This document shows, one piece after another, positions 1-8,545 of a DNA stretch of 64,000 nucleotides; position 1 is the stretch's first letter, and each line of letters starts with the position of its first letter. The position numbers were made by a program, and so were the translations under genes. Under the pieces are notes generated by a model. It was not told the DNA's origin and made no database searches. It saw nothing but the letters and a program-made list of their open reading frames with translations. The DNA comes from Candidatus Methylomirabilota bacterium (GTDB taxonomy: Bacteria > Methylomirabilota > Methylomirabilia > Rokubacteriales > CSP1-6), in contig DATFYA010000045.1 of NCBI GenBank assembly GCA_035315345.1, positions 1-64,000 on the forward strand. The letters run 5' to 3'.

Positions 1-225
1 CGGCTCCTCCTCGCCCAGGCCGACGGCCGCTCGGTCGCGGTCCGCCAGATCTTCTCCGGCCGCGAGGTCGCCCGCATCGACCGCGACTGGGCCCCCGGCC
101 CCCTCGAGTCCGCCCTCACCGCACTGCACTTCGACCCGGACGGCCGCCTCACGATCACCTGGCTCAAAGGCCCCGACCGCACCCCGGTCACCGAACGCCT
201 CTCCATCCCGAGCTTCGCGCGCTGA
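1..225 (+). CDS. C-terminal 74 residues of an unknown protein (5' end outside window)
   Basis: An open frame enters from the left edge and ends at TGA 223-225. The fragment contains alternating short hydrophobic stretches and a DPDGRLTI-type segment that would suit beta-strands of a propeller or other all-beta repeat domain, but no motif is decisive. Codon use (C or G at third positions) matches the neighbouring genes, which supports it being coding. It converges on the minus-strand MFS gene, with the long inverted repeat at 268-436 between them. The function is not recognised. Confidence 0.6.
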   Translation, partial: RLLLAQADGRSVAVRQIFSGREVARIDRDWAPGPLESALTALHFDPDGRLTITWLKGPDRTPVTERLSIPSFAR

Positions 226-267
226 ACAGGAGCGCGGCGGACGCGTGGTTACACCGGGGGAACGGGA

Positions 268-436
268 GGTGGGGCGGCCGCGGCGGGGGGAGGGCACGGG
301 GTCGAACTGACCCGTTCCTGCCAACCCCTGACGAAGCCCCCCTCTACCAGAATGGGAACTGCTACCGGCGCAATCGAAGCATCGCGCCTCGTGGTCAGTC
401 GACCCCGTGCCCTCCCCCCGCCGCGGCCGCCCCACC
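268..436. repeat. Long inverted repeat (38-45 bp arms, about 80-bp loop)
   Basis: Positions 268-305 and 399-436 are perfect reverse complements over 38 bp. After skipping one base (306) the pairing continues for six more bases (307-312 with 393-398), leaving a loop of about 80 bases. The arms are G-rich on one strand and C-rich on the other. The element sits between the 3' ends of two convergent genes. It could be a MITE-like element with long terminal inverted repeats or an unusually large bidirectional terminator. No convincing target-site duplication is visible and no second copy was seen in the window. Confidence 0.8.
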
Positions 437-456
437 GGGCAGCACCACGCGCGAGG

Positions 457-1650
457 CTACACGGAGTGCGGGGCGGCGACGGAAGCGGGCTGGCGAAGCG
501 GCAACGTGAAGGGCAGCGTGAGGAACACGACGAGGCCGACGACGGTCAGCGTGAGCCGCACGCCGCCCCAGTCGCTGAGCAGCCCGTAGGCGAACGGCGA
601 CAGCGCGGAGGCGCCGATCCCGAGCGTGTAGAAGATCGCGTAGCTGCGGGCGCGCCGGTCGGTCGAGACCAGGTCGGCGACGGTGCCGTAGAGCACCGAC
701 GAGGTGCCGTTCAGCGCGATCCCGAGCGGGGGGAGCGCGACGAGGCAGGCCCCGAGCGGCAGGCTCAGCAGCACGAGGATACCGGCCCCGGTGGCCGCTT
801 CCGTGATCACCACGGTGCGGATCACCCCGACGCGGTCGGCGAGCGCGCCGCACGCGAACTTGCCGATGGCCCCGCCCATGAAGACGAGCATGAGGGCGAG
901 GCCCACCGACTGCACGCTCGCCCCCTTCGCGATCAGCAGGAAGGGCAGGAAGGTGAGGAAGCCGGTCCGCGTGGAGTTGTCGATCACGTGGATGGTCGAC
1001 AGCGCGGTGTAGGCGCGCGGATCGCGAATGCCCCAGCCGCCGCGGCGGCTCGCCGTCGTCGCCGCCCGCGTCACTGGCTCGGCGCGCCCGGCCTGCAGGC
1101 GCGCGAGCAGCACGAGAATCGTCGCGGCCGCGAAGAGGCCGACGACCGCGTAGATCTCTACCGCGTGGCGCCAGCCGATCCAGGGCAGCGTCAGCGCCAC
1201 CCCGGCGGGCACCGCCACCTTGCCGAGGTCGCCGGAGAAGTTGTAGGTGCCGAGCGCGGTGCGACGCGGCCCGGTCTCGTAGGCCTTCGACACCAGCGAC
1301 GAGGAGAGCGGGTGCTGGCAGCCCGAGCCCAGCCCGGCCACCGCGAGGCAGAGGATCAGGGCGAGGAATCCGCCGGTCAGCCCCGCGGCCAGGAATCCCA
1401 GCGCGGTCACCGCCGTCCCGGCGGCGAGCAGACGCGCCTCGCCGCGGCGCTCGGCGAGCAGGCCGGCGGGCAGCTGGAAGCTCGCCATGCCGCCGGTATA
1501 GAGCGTCTTGAGCAGTCCGACCTGGGCGAAGCTCAGCCCGAACTCGGTGGCCCACACCGGTAGCAGGATGTAGAGGATGTCGGAGAAGCCGTCGTGGATG
1601 AAGTGCGCCCCGCAGGCGGTGGCGAGGACGGCGCGGGCGCGACGGCTCAT
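457..1650 (-). CDS. MFS transporter (fosmidomycin-resistance-like)
   Basis: This is an inner-membrane major facilitator superfamily permease with about 12 hydrophobic segments. The N-terminal AHFIHDGFSD segment and overall pattern resemble the Fsr (fosmidomycin resistance) branch of MFS efflux pumps. The start chosen is ATG 1650; an in-frame GTG at 1668 would add six residues. Neither start has a strong ribosome-binding site, consistent with coupling to the MATE gene ending 49 bp upstream. The gene is probably the last of a thioesterase-MATE-MFS operon under the HxlR-type regulator encoded divergently, which suggests export of a toxic small molecule. The substrate is unknown. Confidence 0.85.
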   Translation of the reverse strand: MSRRARAVLATACGAHFIHDGFSDILYILLPVWATEFGLSFAQVGLLKTLYTGGMASFQLPAGLLAERRGEARLLAAGTAVTALGFLAAGLTGGFLALILCLAVAGLGSGCQHPLSSSLVSKAYETGPRRTALGTYNFSGDLGKVAVPAGVALTLPWIGWRHAVEIYAVVGLFAAATILVLLARLQAGRAEPVTRAATTASRRGGWGIRDPRAYTALSTIHVIDNSTRTGFLTFLPFLLIAKGASVQSVGLALMLVFMGGAIGKFACGALADRVGVIRTVVITEAATGAGILVLLSLPLGACLVALPPLGIALNGTSSVLYGTVADLVSTDRRARSYAIFYTLGIGASALSPFAYGLLSDWGGVRLTLTVVGLVVFLTLPFTLPLRQPASVAAPHSV

Positions 1651-1699
1651 CGCCCGCGATTGTTTCACATGTGTGACGGCGCGGGCAAATGCGGGCGGC

Positions 1700-3106
1700 T
1701 CACCACGTCGTCCGACCGGCCGCGCGCCAGCGTCCGAGGCTCACCGCGGCCACGTTGATGCCGCCGAAGATCACGAGCGCGAGCGCCATCGCCGCGAAGA
1801 GTCCCGAGAGGCCCGCGCCGAGCCAGGTGGTGACGAGCCAGCCGCCGGCGGCCGCGACCGCGAGCCGCGTGAAGCCGGCCAGGAGCGGCCACAGCAGCCG
1901 GCCCGCGCCCTGCGAGGCGAAGTAGAGCGAGAGCCCGGCGCCGAAGAACCCGTAGCACGGTCCGACGATCTGCAGATACCGGCTGCCCGCCGCCAGCACC
2001 TCGGGATCGGCCGTGAAGAGGCCGAGCCACACCCACGGACACAACGCGGCGACCGCCCCGATGGCCCCGGTGACCGCGGCCGCCAACGCCGTTCCCACCC
2101 ACGCGACCCGCAGCGCGCGCGCCCGGTCGCCCGCGCCCATGCTGGTCCCGACCATGGTCACGAGGCCCGAGCCCAGCCCGAACACGATCGGAATCTGCAG
2201 GTACTCGAGCCGCGCTCCCATGCCGTAGCCGGCCAATGCCTTGTCTCCGAACGGTCCGACGAGCGAGGTCAGCAGCACCACCGTGAGATTGGTGAGGATG
2301 GTGTTGAGCGAGCCGGGCGCGCCCACCCGCAGGATCTCGCGGAACAGCGAAAGCCGGAGCCCTCGGCCGTGCAGCGCGGGCCGGACGAGGGATCGCCCCG
2401 AGCCGAGGAACACGAGCAGCGCGCCGCTCCCGAGCGCGAACGAGACGACACTCGCGGCGGCGGCCCCCGCGATCCCGAGGCGGGGCAGGGGACCCCAGCC
2501 GAGGATGAGGGCCGGAGAGAGCGCGAGGTAGATCGCGCTGCCGGCGACCATCACCGACGCGGGCAGCGCCATGTTCCCGCTGCCCCGGATCGCGCTCCCG
2601 AGCGTGTTGAAGAGCCAGTAGGCCAGCGCGCCGCCGAACAGCACGCGCGAGTAGAGGACCGCGGAGTCGAGCCCCGCGCCGCGCCCGCCCATCGCGTGGT
2701 AGAGCGCGGGACCGCCGAGCTCGAGGAGCAGGGTGAAGGCGACGGCCATGGCCAGCGCGATCACGATCGCGTGGACCACCAGCGCGTCGGCATCCGCGCG
2801 TCGGCCGCCGCCGATCGCGCGGGCCACCGCGGAGGCGACGCCGCCGCCCATGCCGCCGGCGGACATGGTCTGCATCAGCATGACGAGCGGGAAGACCAGC
2901 GACACGCCCGCGAGGGCGTCCGTCCCGAGCCAGCCCACGAAGACGCCGTCGAGCGTGCTCACCATCGCCTGCAGCACCATGACCAGCACGTTCGGGGCGG
3001 CCAGCCGGAGCAGCGTCCGCGCGACCGGGCCCTCCAGCAGCAGCCGCGTGCGCGGCGAGAGCGCGGCGGATGCCGGGACGGCCACCGAGGCCGCGGTCGC
3101 GCTCAT
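1700..3106 (-). CDS. MATE family efflux transporter
   Basis: A 468-residue multidrug and toxic compound extrusion protein with about 12 membrane segments in two homologous halves. The N-terminal half has the typical pattern of a cytoplasmic PVARTLLRLAAPNV-like stretch followed by the first helix and a DGVFVGWLG loop. Length and topology fit NorM/DinF-type antiporters that expel cationic or aromatic compounds using Na+ or H+ gradients. The start ATG at 3106 lies one base after the stop of the thioesterase gene, so the two genes are translationally coupled. It shares the operon with the MFS pump downstream. The substrate cannot be told from sequence. Confidence 0.9.
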   Translation of the reverse strand: MSATAASVAVPASAALSPRTRLLLEGPVARTLLRLAAPNVLVMVLQAMVSTLDGVFVGWLGTDALAGVSLVFPLVMLMQTMSAGGMGGGVASAVARAIGGGRRADADALVVHAIVIALAMAVAFTLLLELGGPALYHAMGGRGAGLDSAVLYSRVLFGGALAYWLFNTLGSAIRGSGNMALPASVMVAGSAIYLALSPALILGWGPLPRLGIAGAAAASVVSFALGSGALLVFLGSGRSLVRPALHGRGLRLSLFREILRVGAPGSLNTILTNLTVVLLTSLVGPFGDKALAGYGMGARLEYLQIPIVFGLGSGLVTMVGTSMGAGDRARALRVAWVGTALAAAVTGAIGAVAALCPWVWLGLFTADPEVLAAGSRYLQIVGPCYGFFGAGLSLYFASQGAGRLLWPLLAGFTRLAVAAAGGWLVTTWLGAGLSGLFAAMALALVIFGGINVAAVSLGRWRAAGRTTW

Positions 3107-3107
3107 C

Positions 3108-3545
3108 TCAGCGGCCCGCCGCCTGCTCGCCCCGGAGCGTCATGCAGGTGCTGGAGGCGCGCGCGACGAGGCGCTCCTTGTCGTCGACCACGTCGCACTC
3201 GACCAGGCCGATCGAGCGCCCGCCCTTCACCACGTGGCCGGTGGCCACCAGCGGCCCGGTCCTCACCGGCTTGAGGAAGTTGATCTTGAGCTCGAGCGTG
3301 GTGAAGGTCTCGTCCTCGTCCAGGGTGGCCGCGTAGGCGATGCCCATCGCGGCGTCCGCGATGTCGCACAGCACGCCGCCGTGCAGGGTGCCCATCGGAT
3401 TGGCGTGGCGCCGGTCCGCCTGGAACTCGATCACCGCGCGTCCGGGCTCGACCTCGGTGAGGGTGAATCCGATCAGGGTGGCCACCGGCGGCGGGGGCAG
3501 CTCGCCGGTTTGGATCTTCCGGATGGTGTCGATCGCCTTGGACAT
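3108..3545 (-). CDS. PaaI-type hotdog-fold acyl-CoA thioesterase
   Basis: A 145-residue single hotdog domain. The conserved NPMGTLHGGVLCDIADAAMG segment carries the N-x5-HGG-x4-D arrangement typical of PaaI/YbdB thioesterases, with the Asp of DIADAA in the active-site helix. The family hydrolyses acyl- or aryl-acyl-CoA thioesters in the cytoplasm. GGAGG lies six bases before the ATG at 3545, supporting the start. It is the first gene of the thioesterase-MATE-MFS operon, and the palindrome at 3584-3608 lies just upstream, so the HxlR-type regulator encoded divergently probably controls it. Pairing a thioesterase with two efflux pumps suggests detoxification of an acid or its CoA ester. Confidence 0.88.
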   Translation of the reverse strand: MSKAIDTIRKIQTGELPPPPVATLIGFTLTEVEPGRAVIEFQADRRHANPMGTLHGGVLCDIADAAMGIAYAATLDEDETFTTLELKINFLKPVRTGPLVATGHVVKGGRSIGLVECDVVDDKERLVARASSTCMTLRGEQAAGR

Positions 3546-3583
3546 CGGAGCCTCCTCATGGGGCAGCCGCCTGTTGACGACTC

Positions 3584-3608
3584 AGTGACTAGTAAAATAG
3601 TAGTCACT
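3584..3608. promoter_or_regulatory. Palindromic operator between thioesterase operon and HxlR gene
   Basis: AGTGACTA at 3584-3591 and TAGTCACT at 3601-3608 form a perfect 8-bp inverted repeat around the nine-base A/T-rich spacer GTAAAATAG. It lies 39 bp upstream of the thioesterase start and 36 bp upstream of the HxlR-type gene. HxlR-family winged-helix dimers typically bind such palindromes in their divergent promoters, so this is very likely the regulator's own operator, controlling both directions. Confidence 0.75.
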
Positions 3609-3638
3609 TGCTTTCGTGTCAAGCGGATCTGCTATACT
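3608..3638 (+). promoter_or_regulatory. Probable promoter of the HxlR-type gene (leaderless)
   Basis: TATACT at 3633-3638 is a near-consensus -10 box ending six bases before the ATG at 3645. A weak -35 (TTGCTT, 3608-3613) lies 19 bases upstream and overlaps the operator. No Shine-Dalgarno sequence precedes the ATG, so the transcript is predicted to begin at or next to the start codon. Confidence 0.45.
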
Positions 3639-3644
3639 CCACCC

Positions 3645-4103
3645 ATGCCGAAGCGCTACAACCAGTCGTGCCCGGTGGCCAAGACCCTCGAGGTCGTGGG
3701 CGACCGCTGGACCCTGCTCGTGGTGCGGGACCTGCTGGGCGGGACGCGGCGGTTCCAGGATCTGCTGGGCACGCTGCCGGGCATCGCCCCCAACATCCTG
3801 TCCGCGCGGCTCAAGCTCATGGAGGAGCACGGCCTGATCCGGCGGCAGCTCTACTCGGATCACCCGCCCCGCGCCGAGTACGCCCTCACCGACCGGGGGC
3901 GGGAGCTGGGCATGGTGGTCGGAGCGCTCGCGGCCTGGGGGGGTCGGCACGTGCACCGGGAGACCCAGCTGGTGCACGCCGGGTGCGGGCACCCGGTCTC
4001 GGTCGGCTACTACTGTGAGGACTGCGGGGAAGGGGTGCGGGGCGCCGACGTGACCGTCACGCGGGCCCGATCTCGTCCAGGAACTCGATCACCGCGCGGT
4101 TGA
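3645..4103 (+). CDS. HxlR/MarR-like winged-helix transcriptional regulator
   Basis: A 152-residue regulator. The N-terminal segment contains the hallmark CPVAKTLEVVGDRWTLLVVR stretch of the HxlR family (Cys at residue 9), followed by the winged helix with FQDLLGTLPGIAPNILSARL as recognition region. The C-terminus has a small cysteine- and histidine-containing tail (HAGCGHPV...CEDCG) that could bind a metal. ATG 3645 was chosen because the conserved domain begins immediately after it. The gene is divergent from the efflux operon and probably represses it and itself through the palindrome at 3584-3608. Its last 47 bases overlap the 3' end of the convergent hydrolase gene. Confidence 0.9.
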   Translation: MPKRYNQSCPVAKTLEVVGDRWTLLVVRDLLGGTRRFQDLLGTLPGIAPNILSARLKLMEEHGLIRRQLYSDHPPRAEYALTDRGRELGMVVGALAAWGGRHVHRETQLVHAGCGHPVSVGYYCEDCGEGVRGADVTVTRARSRPGTRSPRG

Positions 4104-4872
4104 AGGCCTCGGGCTGGTCGCGGTTGCCGAAGTGGCCGGCCGCCGAGAGCAGCACGAAGCGCGCCTGCTTCACCTTCTTCTCCATCACCCGCATCGGCTG
4201 GAGCGACGGGTCCTCGTCGCCGCACACCAGCAGCGTCGGCACCGCGATCTCGGGCAGCCGGTCCGTGATGTAGTCCATCTGCAGGAGCGCGCGGAGCGCG
4301 TTGGCGTAGCCGATCGGGGTCAGCATCCGGTAGTACTCGAAGATCTCCTGGCGCGCGCCCGGATCGAGCTTGATCCGCCCCGACACGTTGGGGTTCGAGG
4401 CGATCGCGAACTCGGCCATCGCGTCCATGCCGCCCTCGAGGGTGACCTTGATCGAGCGGGCGCGCATCACCAGGTTGTCGACGGAGAGCGGCAGGCCGAC
4501 CGCGGAGGACGAGTCGACCACGAGGAGGGCCCGGACGCGCTGCGGGTGCGCGAGGGTGAGGCGAGTGGCGATGCCCGCGCCCAGCGAGAGCCCGCCCACC
4601 ACCGCGCGGTCCAGCTGCAGGTGATTCAGCAGGTCGTGGAGATCGAGCACCCAGTGGCCGAAGGTGACCTTGGCCGGATCGGCGGGGCTCTCGGAGCGGG
4701 CGTGACCGCGCGGCTCCCAGAGGATCAGCCGGTTCCGCGCCGAGAGGGCATGGATGTTCGGCCGCCACATGCCCGCGTTGCCGCCGATGCCGTAGGCCAG
4801 GAGCACCGGATCGCCGTCGCCGTGGGATTCGTAGTAGATGCGGACGCCGTCGGAAGTGGTGAAGTGCGCCAC
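4057..4872 (-). CDS. Alpha/beta hydrolase
   Basis: A 271-residue alpha/beta-hydrolase-fold enzyme with the nucleophile elbow G-L-S-L-G (Ser96), a CGDEDPS turn carrying the likely acid residue and a C-terminal AAGHFGN histidine. The oxyanion-hole strand is LLAYGIGGN rather than the usual HG. Length and layout resemble 3-oxoadipate enol-lactonase and related C-C or ester hydrolases. The gene is monocistronic, and its start lies 38 bp from the divergent iorA-like gene, so the two may share regulation. The 3' end overlaps the HxlR-type gene by 47 bp. The substrate is unknown. Confidence 0.85.
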   Translation of the reverse strand: MAHFTTSDGVRIYYESHGDGDPVLLAYGIGGNAGMWRPNIHALSARNRLILWEPRGHARSESPADPAKVTFGHWVLDLHDLLNHLQLDRAVVGGLSLGAGIATRLTLAHPQRVRALLVVDSSSAVGLPLSVDNLVMRARSIKVTLEGGMDAMAEFAIASNPNVSGRIKLDPGARQEIFEYYRMLTPIGYANALRALLQMDYITDRLPEIAVPTLLVCGDEDPSLQPMRVMEKKVKQARFVLLSAAGHFGNRDQPEAFNRAVIEFLDEIGPA

Positions 4873-4910
4873 GGGTCCCTCCCCCCGGGGTTGTGGTACA
4901 AGAGGATCCT

Positions 4911-7010
4911 ATGGAACGGTCCTTCGCCGCGGAAGTCAAGCAGCTGACGCTCGGGGAGGGCCAGATCCTCCGGGGTGAGGGCATCCTGGCCATCACCAAG
5001 GCCCTGCTCCAGTCCGGCGTGTCCTACGTCGGCGGCTACCCGGGCGCGCCGGTCTCGCATCTGCTGGACGTCCTGGCCGACGCCAACGAGTCGCTGCTGA
5101 AGCCGATGGGGGTCTATCTCGACGCCTCGGCCAACGAGGCGGCGGCCGCCGCCCTCCTGGGCGCCTCCATCAACTACCCGATGCGCGGGGCGGTGACGTG
5201 GAAGTCCATCGTGGGCACCAACGTGGCCGCGGACGCGCTGTCGAACCTGTCCTCGGCCGGCGTCATCGGCGGTGCCCTCATCGTGGTCGGCGAGGACTAC
5301 GGCGCGGGGGCCAGCGTCATCCAGGAGCGCACGCACGCCTTCGCGCTGAAGTCGTCGCTGCTCCTCATCGACCCGCGCCCGACGCTGCCCTCGCTGGCCC
5401 GCATGGTCGAGGAGGCCTTCGGCATGTCGGAGGCCTCCAATCTGCCCGCGGTGATCAGTCTCCGGATACGGGCCGCGCACATGCGGGGGAGCATGGTGTG
5501 CCGCGACAACGTGACGCCCGCGATCGGGATGAACGCGCGCCTGGAGCGCCACTCCTTCGACTACGGTCGCCTGAGCCATCCGCCGTCCACCTACGCACAG
5601 GAGGCGCAGAAGTTCGAGCGGCGGCTGCCCGCGGCCCGCCGCTACGTCGTCGAGCGCGGGCTGAACGAGACGATCCCCGGCGAGGACAAGACCGTCGGCA
5701 TCATCCTCCAGGGCGGGCTGACCCCCACCGCGCTGCGCGCGCTCGAGCTGCTCGGCATGGCCGACCCGTTCGGCCAGAGTCGTGTGCCGATGCTCGTGCT
5801 CAACGTGATCCACCCGCTGGTGCCCGACCAGCTCCTGAGCTTCCTCGAGGGCAAGGCGCGCGTGCTCGTGCTCGAGGAAGGCATGCCGAGCTTCATCGAG
5901 CAGGAGCTGAAGGCGCTGGCCCACGATCACGGGCTCACCACGCGCATCCACGGCAAGGACGTGGTGGCCGCGCAGGGCGAGTACGTGCCGGAGGTGGTGC
6001 TGGCCGCGCTCGCCCGCTTCCTCGGCGAGGACGCGGAGCGGCGGCGCCGGGTCCTCACCGAGCACGTGGGCCGCGGGCGGGCCGCGCTGCGGACGCCGCT
6101 GCCCAAGCGCCCGCCCGCCTTCTGCACCGGCTGCCCGGAGCGACCGGTGTTCAGCGCGCTCAAGATCGCGCAGCGCGAGCTGGGGGAGACCCACGTGGCC
6201 GCCGACATCGGCTGCCACGCCTTCGCCACGCTGCCTCCGTTCAACCAGGGCAACACCATCCTGGGCTACGGCATGAGCGTGGCCTCGGCGAGCGCGGTCG
6301 CGCCGAACTTCGACCGGCGGGTGATCTCGATCCTGGGCGACGGCGGCTTCTGGCACTCGGGGCTGACCGCCGGAGTGGCCAACGCGGTCTACAACAAGCA
6401 GGACTCCATCGTGGTGGTGCTGGAGAACTTCTACACCTCCGCGACCGGCCAGCAGGCCAATCCCTCCTCGGGGAAGAACCCGCGCGGGGATCGCGTGACG
6501 ATGTCGATCGCCGACACCATCCGGAGCCTCGGCGTCTCCTGGATCAAGACGGTGAACCCCTACCGGGTGGCCGACACCTTGAAGGTGATCCGCGAGGCGA
6601 TGACCACCGCCGCGGGCGGGCTCAAGGTCATCATCGCGCGCGCGGAGTGCCAGCTCGAGCGCCAGCGTCGCGTGAAGCCTCAGACCGCGAAGCGGCTCCG
6701 AGCCGGCGAGCGGGTGGAGACGCCGCGCTTCGGGGTGGACCCCGACGTGTGCACCGGCGACAAGTCGTGCATGCGCTTCAACGGCTGCCCGTCGCTCACC
6801 TTGAAGGAGAACCCGGACCCGCTGCGCGACGACCCGGTGGCCCACGTGGACCAGAGCTGCGTGGGCTGCGGGCTCTGCGGCGAGGTCGCCCACGCGGCGG
6901 TGCTGTGCCCGTCCTTCTACGAGGCCCGGGTCGTGCACAACCCGGGCGCGGTGGCCCGCGGGCTGGCCCGCACCCGGCGCCGCGTCATCGGCTGGCTCCA
7001 GCCCGCGTGA
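4911..7010 (+). CDS. Indolepyruvate:ferredoxin oxidoreductase alpha-like subunit (IorA-type)
   Basis: A 699-residue thiamine-diphosphate enzyme subunit of the 2-oxoacid:ferredoxin oxidoreductase family, which oxidatively decarboxylates aryl-pyruvates or other 2-oxoacids to acyl-CoA. Residues of about 20-220 form the pyrimidine-binding domain (GGYPGAPVSHLLD). The TPP/Mg site is ILGDGGFWHSGLTAG...N in the second half. A C-terminal ferredoxin-like region has CTGDKSC...GCP and SCVGCGLCGEV clusters. ATG 4911 is preceded by AGAGGA; the GTG at 4893 would sit ahead of this site and is less likely. The gene overlaps the beta-type subunit by one base (TGATG), so the two chains are made together. Confidence 0.85.
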   Translation: MERSFAAEVKQLTLGEGQILRGEGILAITKALLQSGVSYVGGYPGAPVSHLLDVLADANESLLKPMGVYLDASANEAAAAALLGASINYPMRGAVTWKSIVGTNVAADALSNLSSAGVIGGALIVVGEDYGAGASVIQERTHAFALKSSLLLIDPRPTLPSLARMVEEAFGMSEASNLPAVISLRIRAAHMRGSMVCRDNVTPAIGMNARLERHSFDYGRLSHPPSTYAQEAQKFERRLPAARRYVVERGLNETIPGEDKTVGIILQGGLTPTALRALELLGMADPFGQSRVPMLVLNVIHPLVPDQLLSFLEGKARVLVLEEGMPSFIEQELKALAHDHGLTTRIHGKDVVAAQGEYVPEVVLAALARFLGEDAERRRRVLTEHVGRGRAALRTPLPKRPPAFCTGCPERPVFSALKIAQRELGETHVAADIGCHAFATLPPFNQGNTILGYGMSVASASAVAPNFDRRVISILGDGGFWHSGLTAGVANAVYNKQDSIVVVLENFYTSATGQQANPSSGKNPRGDRVTMSIADTIRSLGVSWIKTVNPYRVADTLKVIREAMTTAAGGLKVIIARAECQLERQRRVKPQTAKRLRAGERVETPRFGVDPDVCTGDKSCMRFNGCPSLTLKENPDPLRDDPVAHVDQSCVGCGLCGEVAHAAVLCPSFYEARVVHNPGAVARGLARTRRRVIGWLQPA

Positions 7011-8545
7011 TGGTGGCGCGCCGGCCCGTCTCGATCCTCATCGGCGCGCTGGGCGGGCACGGCGGCGGCGTGCTCACCGAGTGGATCGTCGGCGCGGCCG
7101 CGCATGCCGGGTACCCGGCGCAGTCCACCTCGATCCCCGGCGTGGCCCAGCGCACCGGCGCCACCACCTACTACGTCGAGATCTTCCCGGAGCGCGCCGG
7201 GTCGGGGCCGGAGCCGATCTTCTCGCTCTACCCGACGCCGGGCGACGTCGACGTGATCGTGGCCTCCGAGCTGCTGGAGGCCGCGCGCGCGGTCGAGACG
7301 GACTACGCCTCGCCGGTGCGCACCACGGTGGTTGCGAGCACGCACCGGCTCTTCTCGATCGCCGAGAAGTCGGTGCCGGGCGACGGGATCGTTCCGCGGG
7401 AAGGCCTGGAGGCGGCGATCCGCGCCCTCGCCCGGCGGTTCGTCGGCTTCGACGCCCTCGCCCTCGCGCGCCAGCACCAGACCGAGGTCAACGCCCTGCT
7501 GCTGGGCGCCCTCGCGGCCAGCGAGGTGGTGCCGATGACCGCGGCCGATTTCGAGGCGGCCATCCGCGAGGGCGGTGTCGCGGTGGAGCGCAACGTGCGC
7601 GGGCTCAAGGCCGGCATCGAGCTGGTGGCCGCGGGAGAGGCAAGCGCGCCCGCGCCGCGGCGCGACCGGCCGTGGCCCGAGGTTCGCGCCGAGCGGGCCG
7701 CCGCGCTCGGAGCTCGGGGCACGGAGTTCCTGGCCCTCGCGGCCCGGACCGAGTCCGAGTTCCCCGAGGCGCTGCTCGCCGTGCTCGGCGAAGCGCTGGC
7801 GCGGCTGATCGACTACCAGGACGCGCGCTACGCCGAGTCGTTCCTGGAGAGGGTGCGGCGGGTCCGCGCGCTCGACCGGGGCACGCGGCTCACGCAGATC
7901 TTCGCGAAGCGCCTCGCGGTCTGGATGACGTACGAGGACGCCATCCGCGTCGCGGACCTGAAGACGCGGCGCGACCGCTTCGAGCGCATCCGGCGCGAGC
8001 AGGGCGCTCCCGAGGACGCGGTGCTCGTGGTGACCGACTATCTGAAGCCGGACCTCGACGAGCTGTACGGGTTGCTGCCTGCCTCGATCGGCGGGCCGAT
8101 CGCCCGGTGGGCGGAGCGGCGGTGGCCCGAAGGCCGGCCGACCATCGGCCAGCACGTGAAGACCACGGCGGTCCTCGGGTTCCTCCGCGTGTGGCTGCTG
8201 GCCCGGCTGCGATGGCTGCGCCCCTCGTCGCTGCGTCGCCAGGGCGAGTTCGCGCTGCTGGGCCGATGGGAGGAGGCGGTGCTGACCGCGGCGCGGCTCG
8301 ACGAGTCGCTGGCCTGCGAGGTGGCCGAGCTGGCCACCGTGGTGCGCGGCTACGGCGAGGTGCGGCGGCGCCTCTCGCTCGCCGCGCGGCGCTTCCTCGA
8401 CGAGACCGTGCTGCCCGCGATCGAGCACGATCGCCAGTCCGCCCGCGGCTACGGCCGATCCACCGCGAGCATCCGCGAGGGCCGCCACCGCCTCCTCGCC
8501 GATGAGAACGCCACCCGCCTCCCGCTCCCCTCGAGAACCCCATGA
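7010..8545 (+). CDS. Indolepyruvate oxidoreductase beta-family subunit with C-terminal extension
   Basis: A 511-residue partner of the preceding IorA-like subunit. The N-terminal 190 residues are the gamma-type oxidoreductase domain (GALGGHGGGVLTEWI, then PGVAQRTGATTYYVE), as in IorB. The remaining 320 residues are a helical, Arg-rich region resembling the DUF6537-type extension found in long IorB proteins and absent from the roughly 200-residue archaeal IorB. The start codon overlaps the iorA-like stop codon, and its own stop overlaps the crotonase ATG (ATGA). All three gene products are therefore likely to act in one pathway, for example aryl- or branched-chain 2-oxoacid oxidation to a CoA ester that the crotonase then processes. 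Confidence 0.8.
   Translation: MVARRPVSILIGALGGHGGGVLTEWIVGAAAHAGYPAQSTSIPGVAQRTGATTYYVEIFPERAGSGPEPIFSLYPTPGDVDVIVASELLEAARAVETDYASPVRTTVVASTHRLFSIAEKSVPGDGIVPREGLEAAIRALARRFVGFDALALARQHQTEVNALLLGALAASEVVPMTAADFEAAIREGGVAVERNVRGLKAGIELVAAGEASAPAPRRDRPWPEVRAERAAALGARGTEFLALAARTESEFPEALLAVLGEALARLIDYQDARYAESFLERVRRVRALDRGTRLTQIFAKRLAVWMTYEDAIRVADLKTRRDRFERIRREQGAPEDAVLVVTDYLKPDLDELYGLLPASIGGPIARWAERRWPEGRPTIGQHVKTTAVLGFLRVWLLARLRWLRPSSLRRQGEFALLGRWEEAVLTAARLDESLACEVAELATVVRGYGEVRRRLSLAARRFLDETVLPAIEHDRQSARGYGRSTASIREGRHRLLADENATRLPLPSRTP

Noticed and set aside
1666-1673. CACATGTG palindrome near the MFS start
   Set aside because: Only 8 bp long, with no second element; not distinguishable from chance.
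4893-4910. GTG start six codons upstream of the iorA-like ATG
   Set aside because: It precedes the AGAGGA ribosome-binding site; ATG 4911 is better placed.
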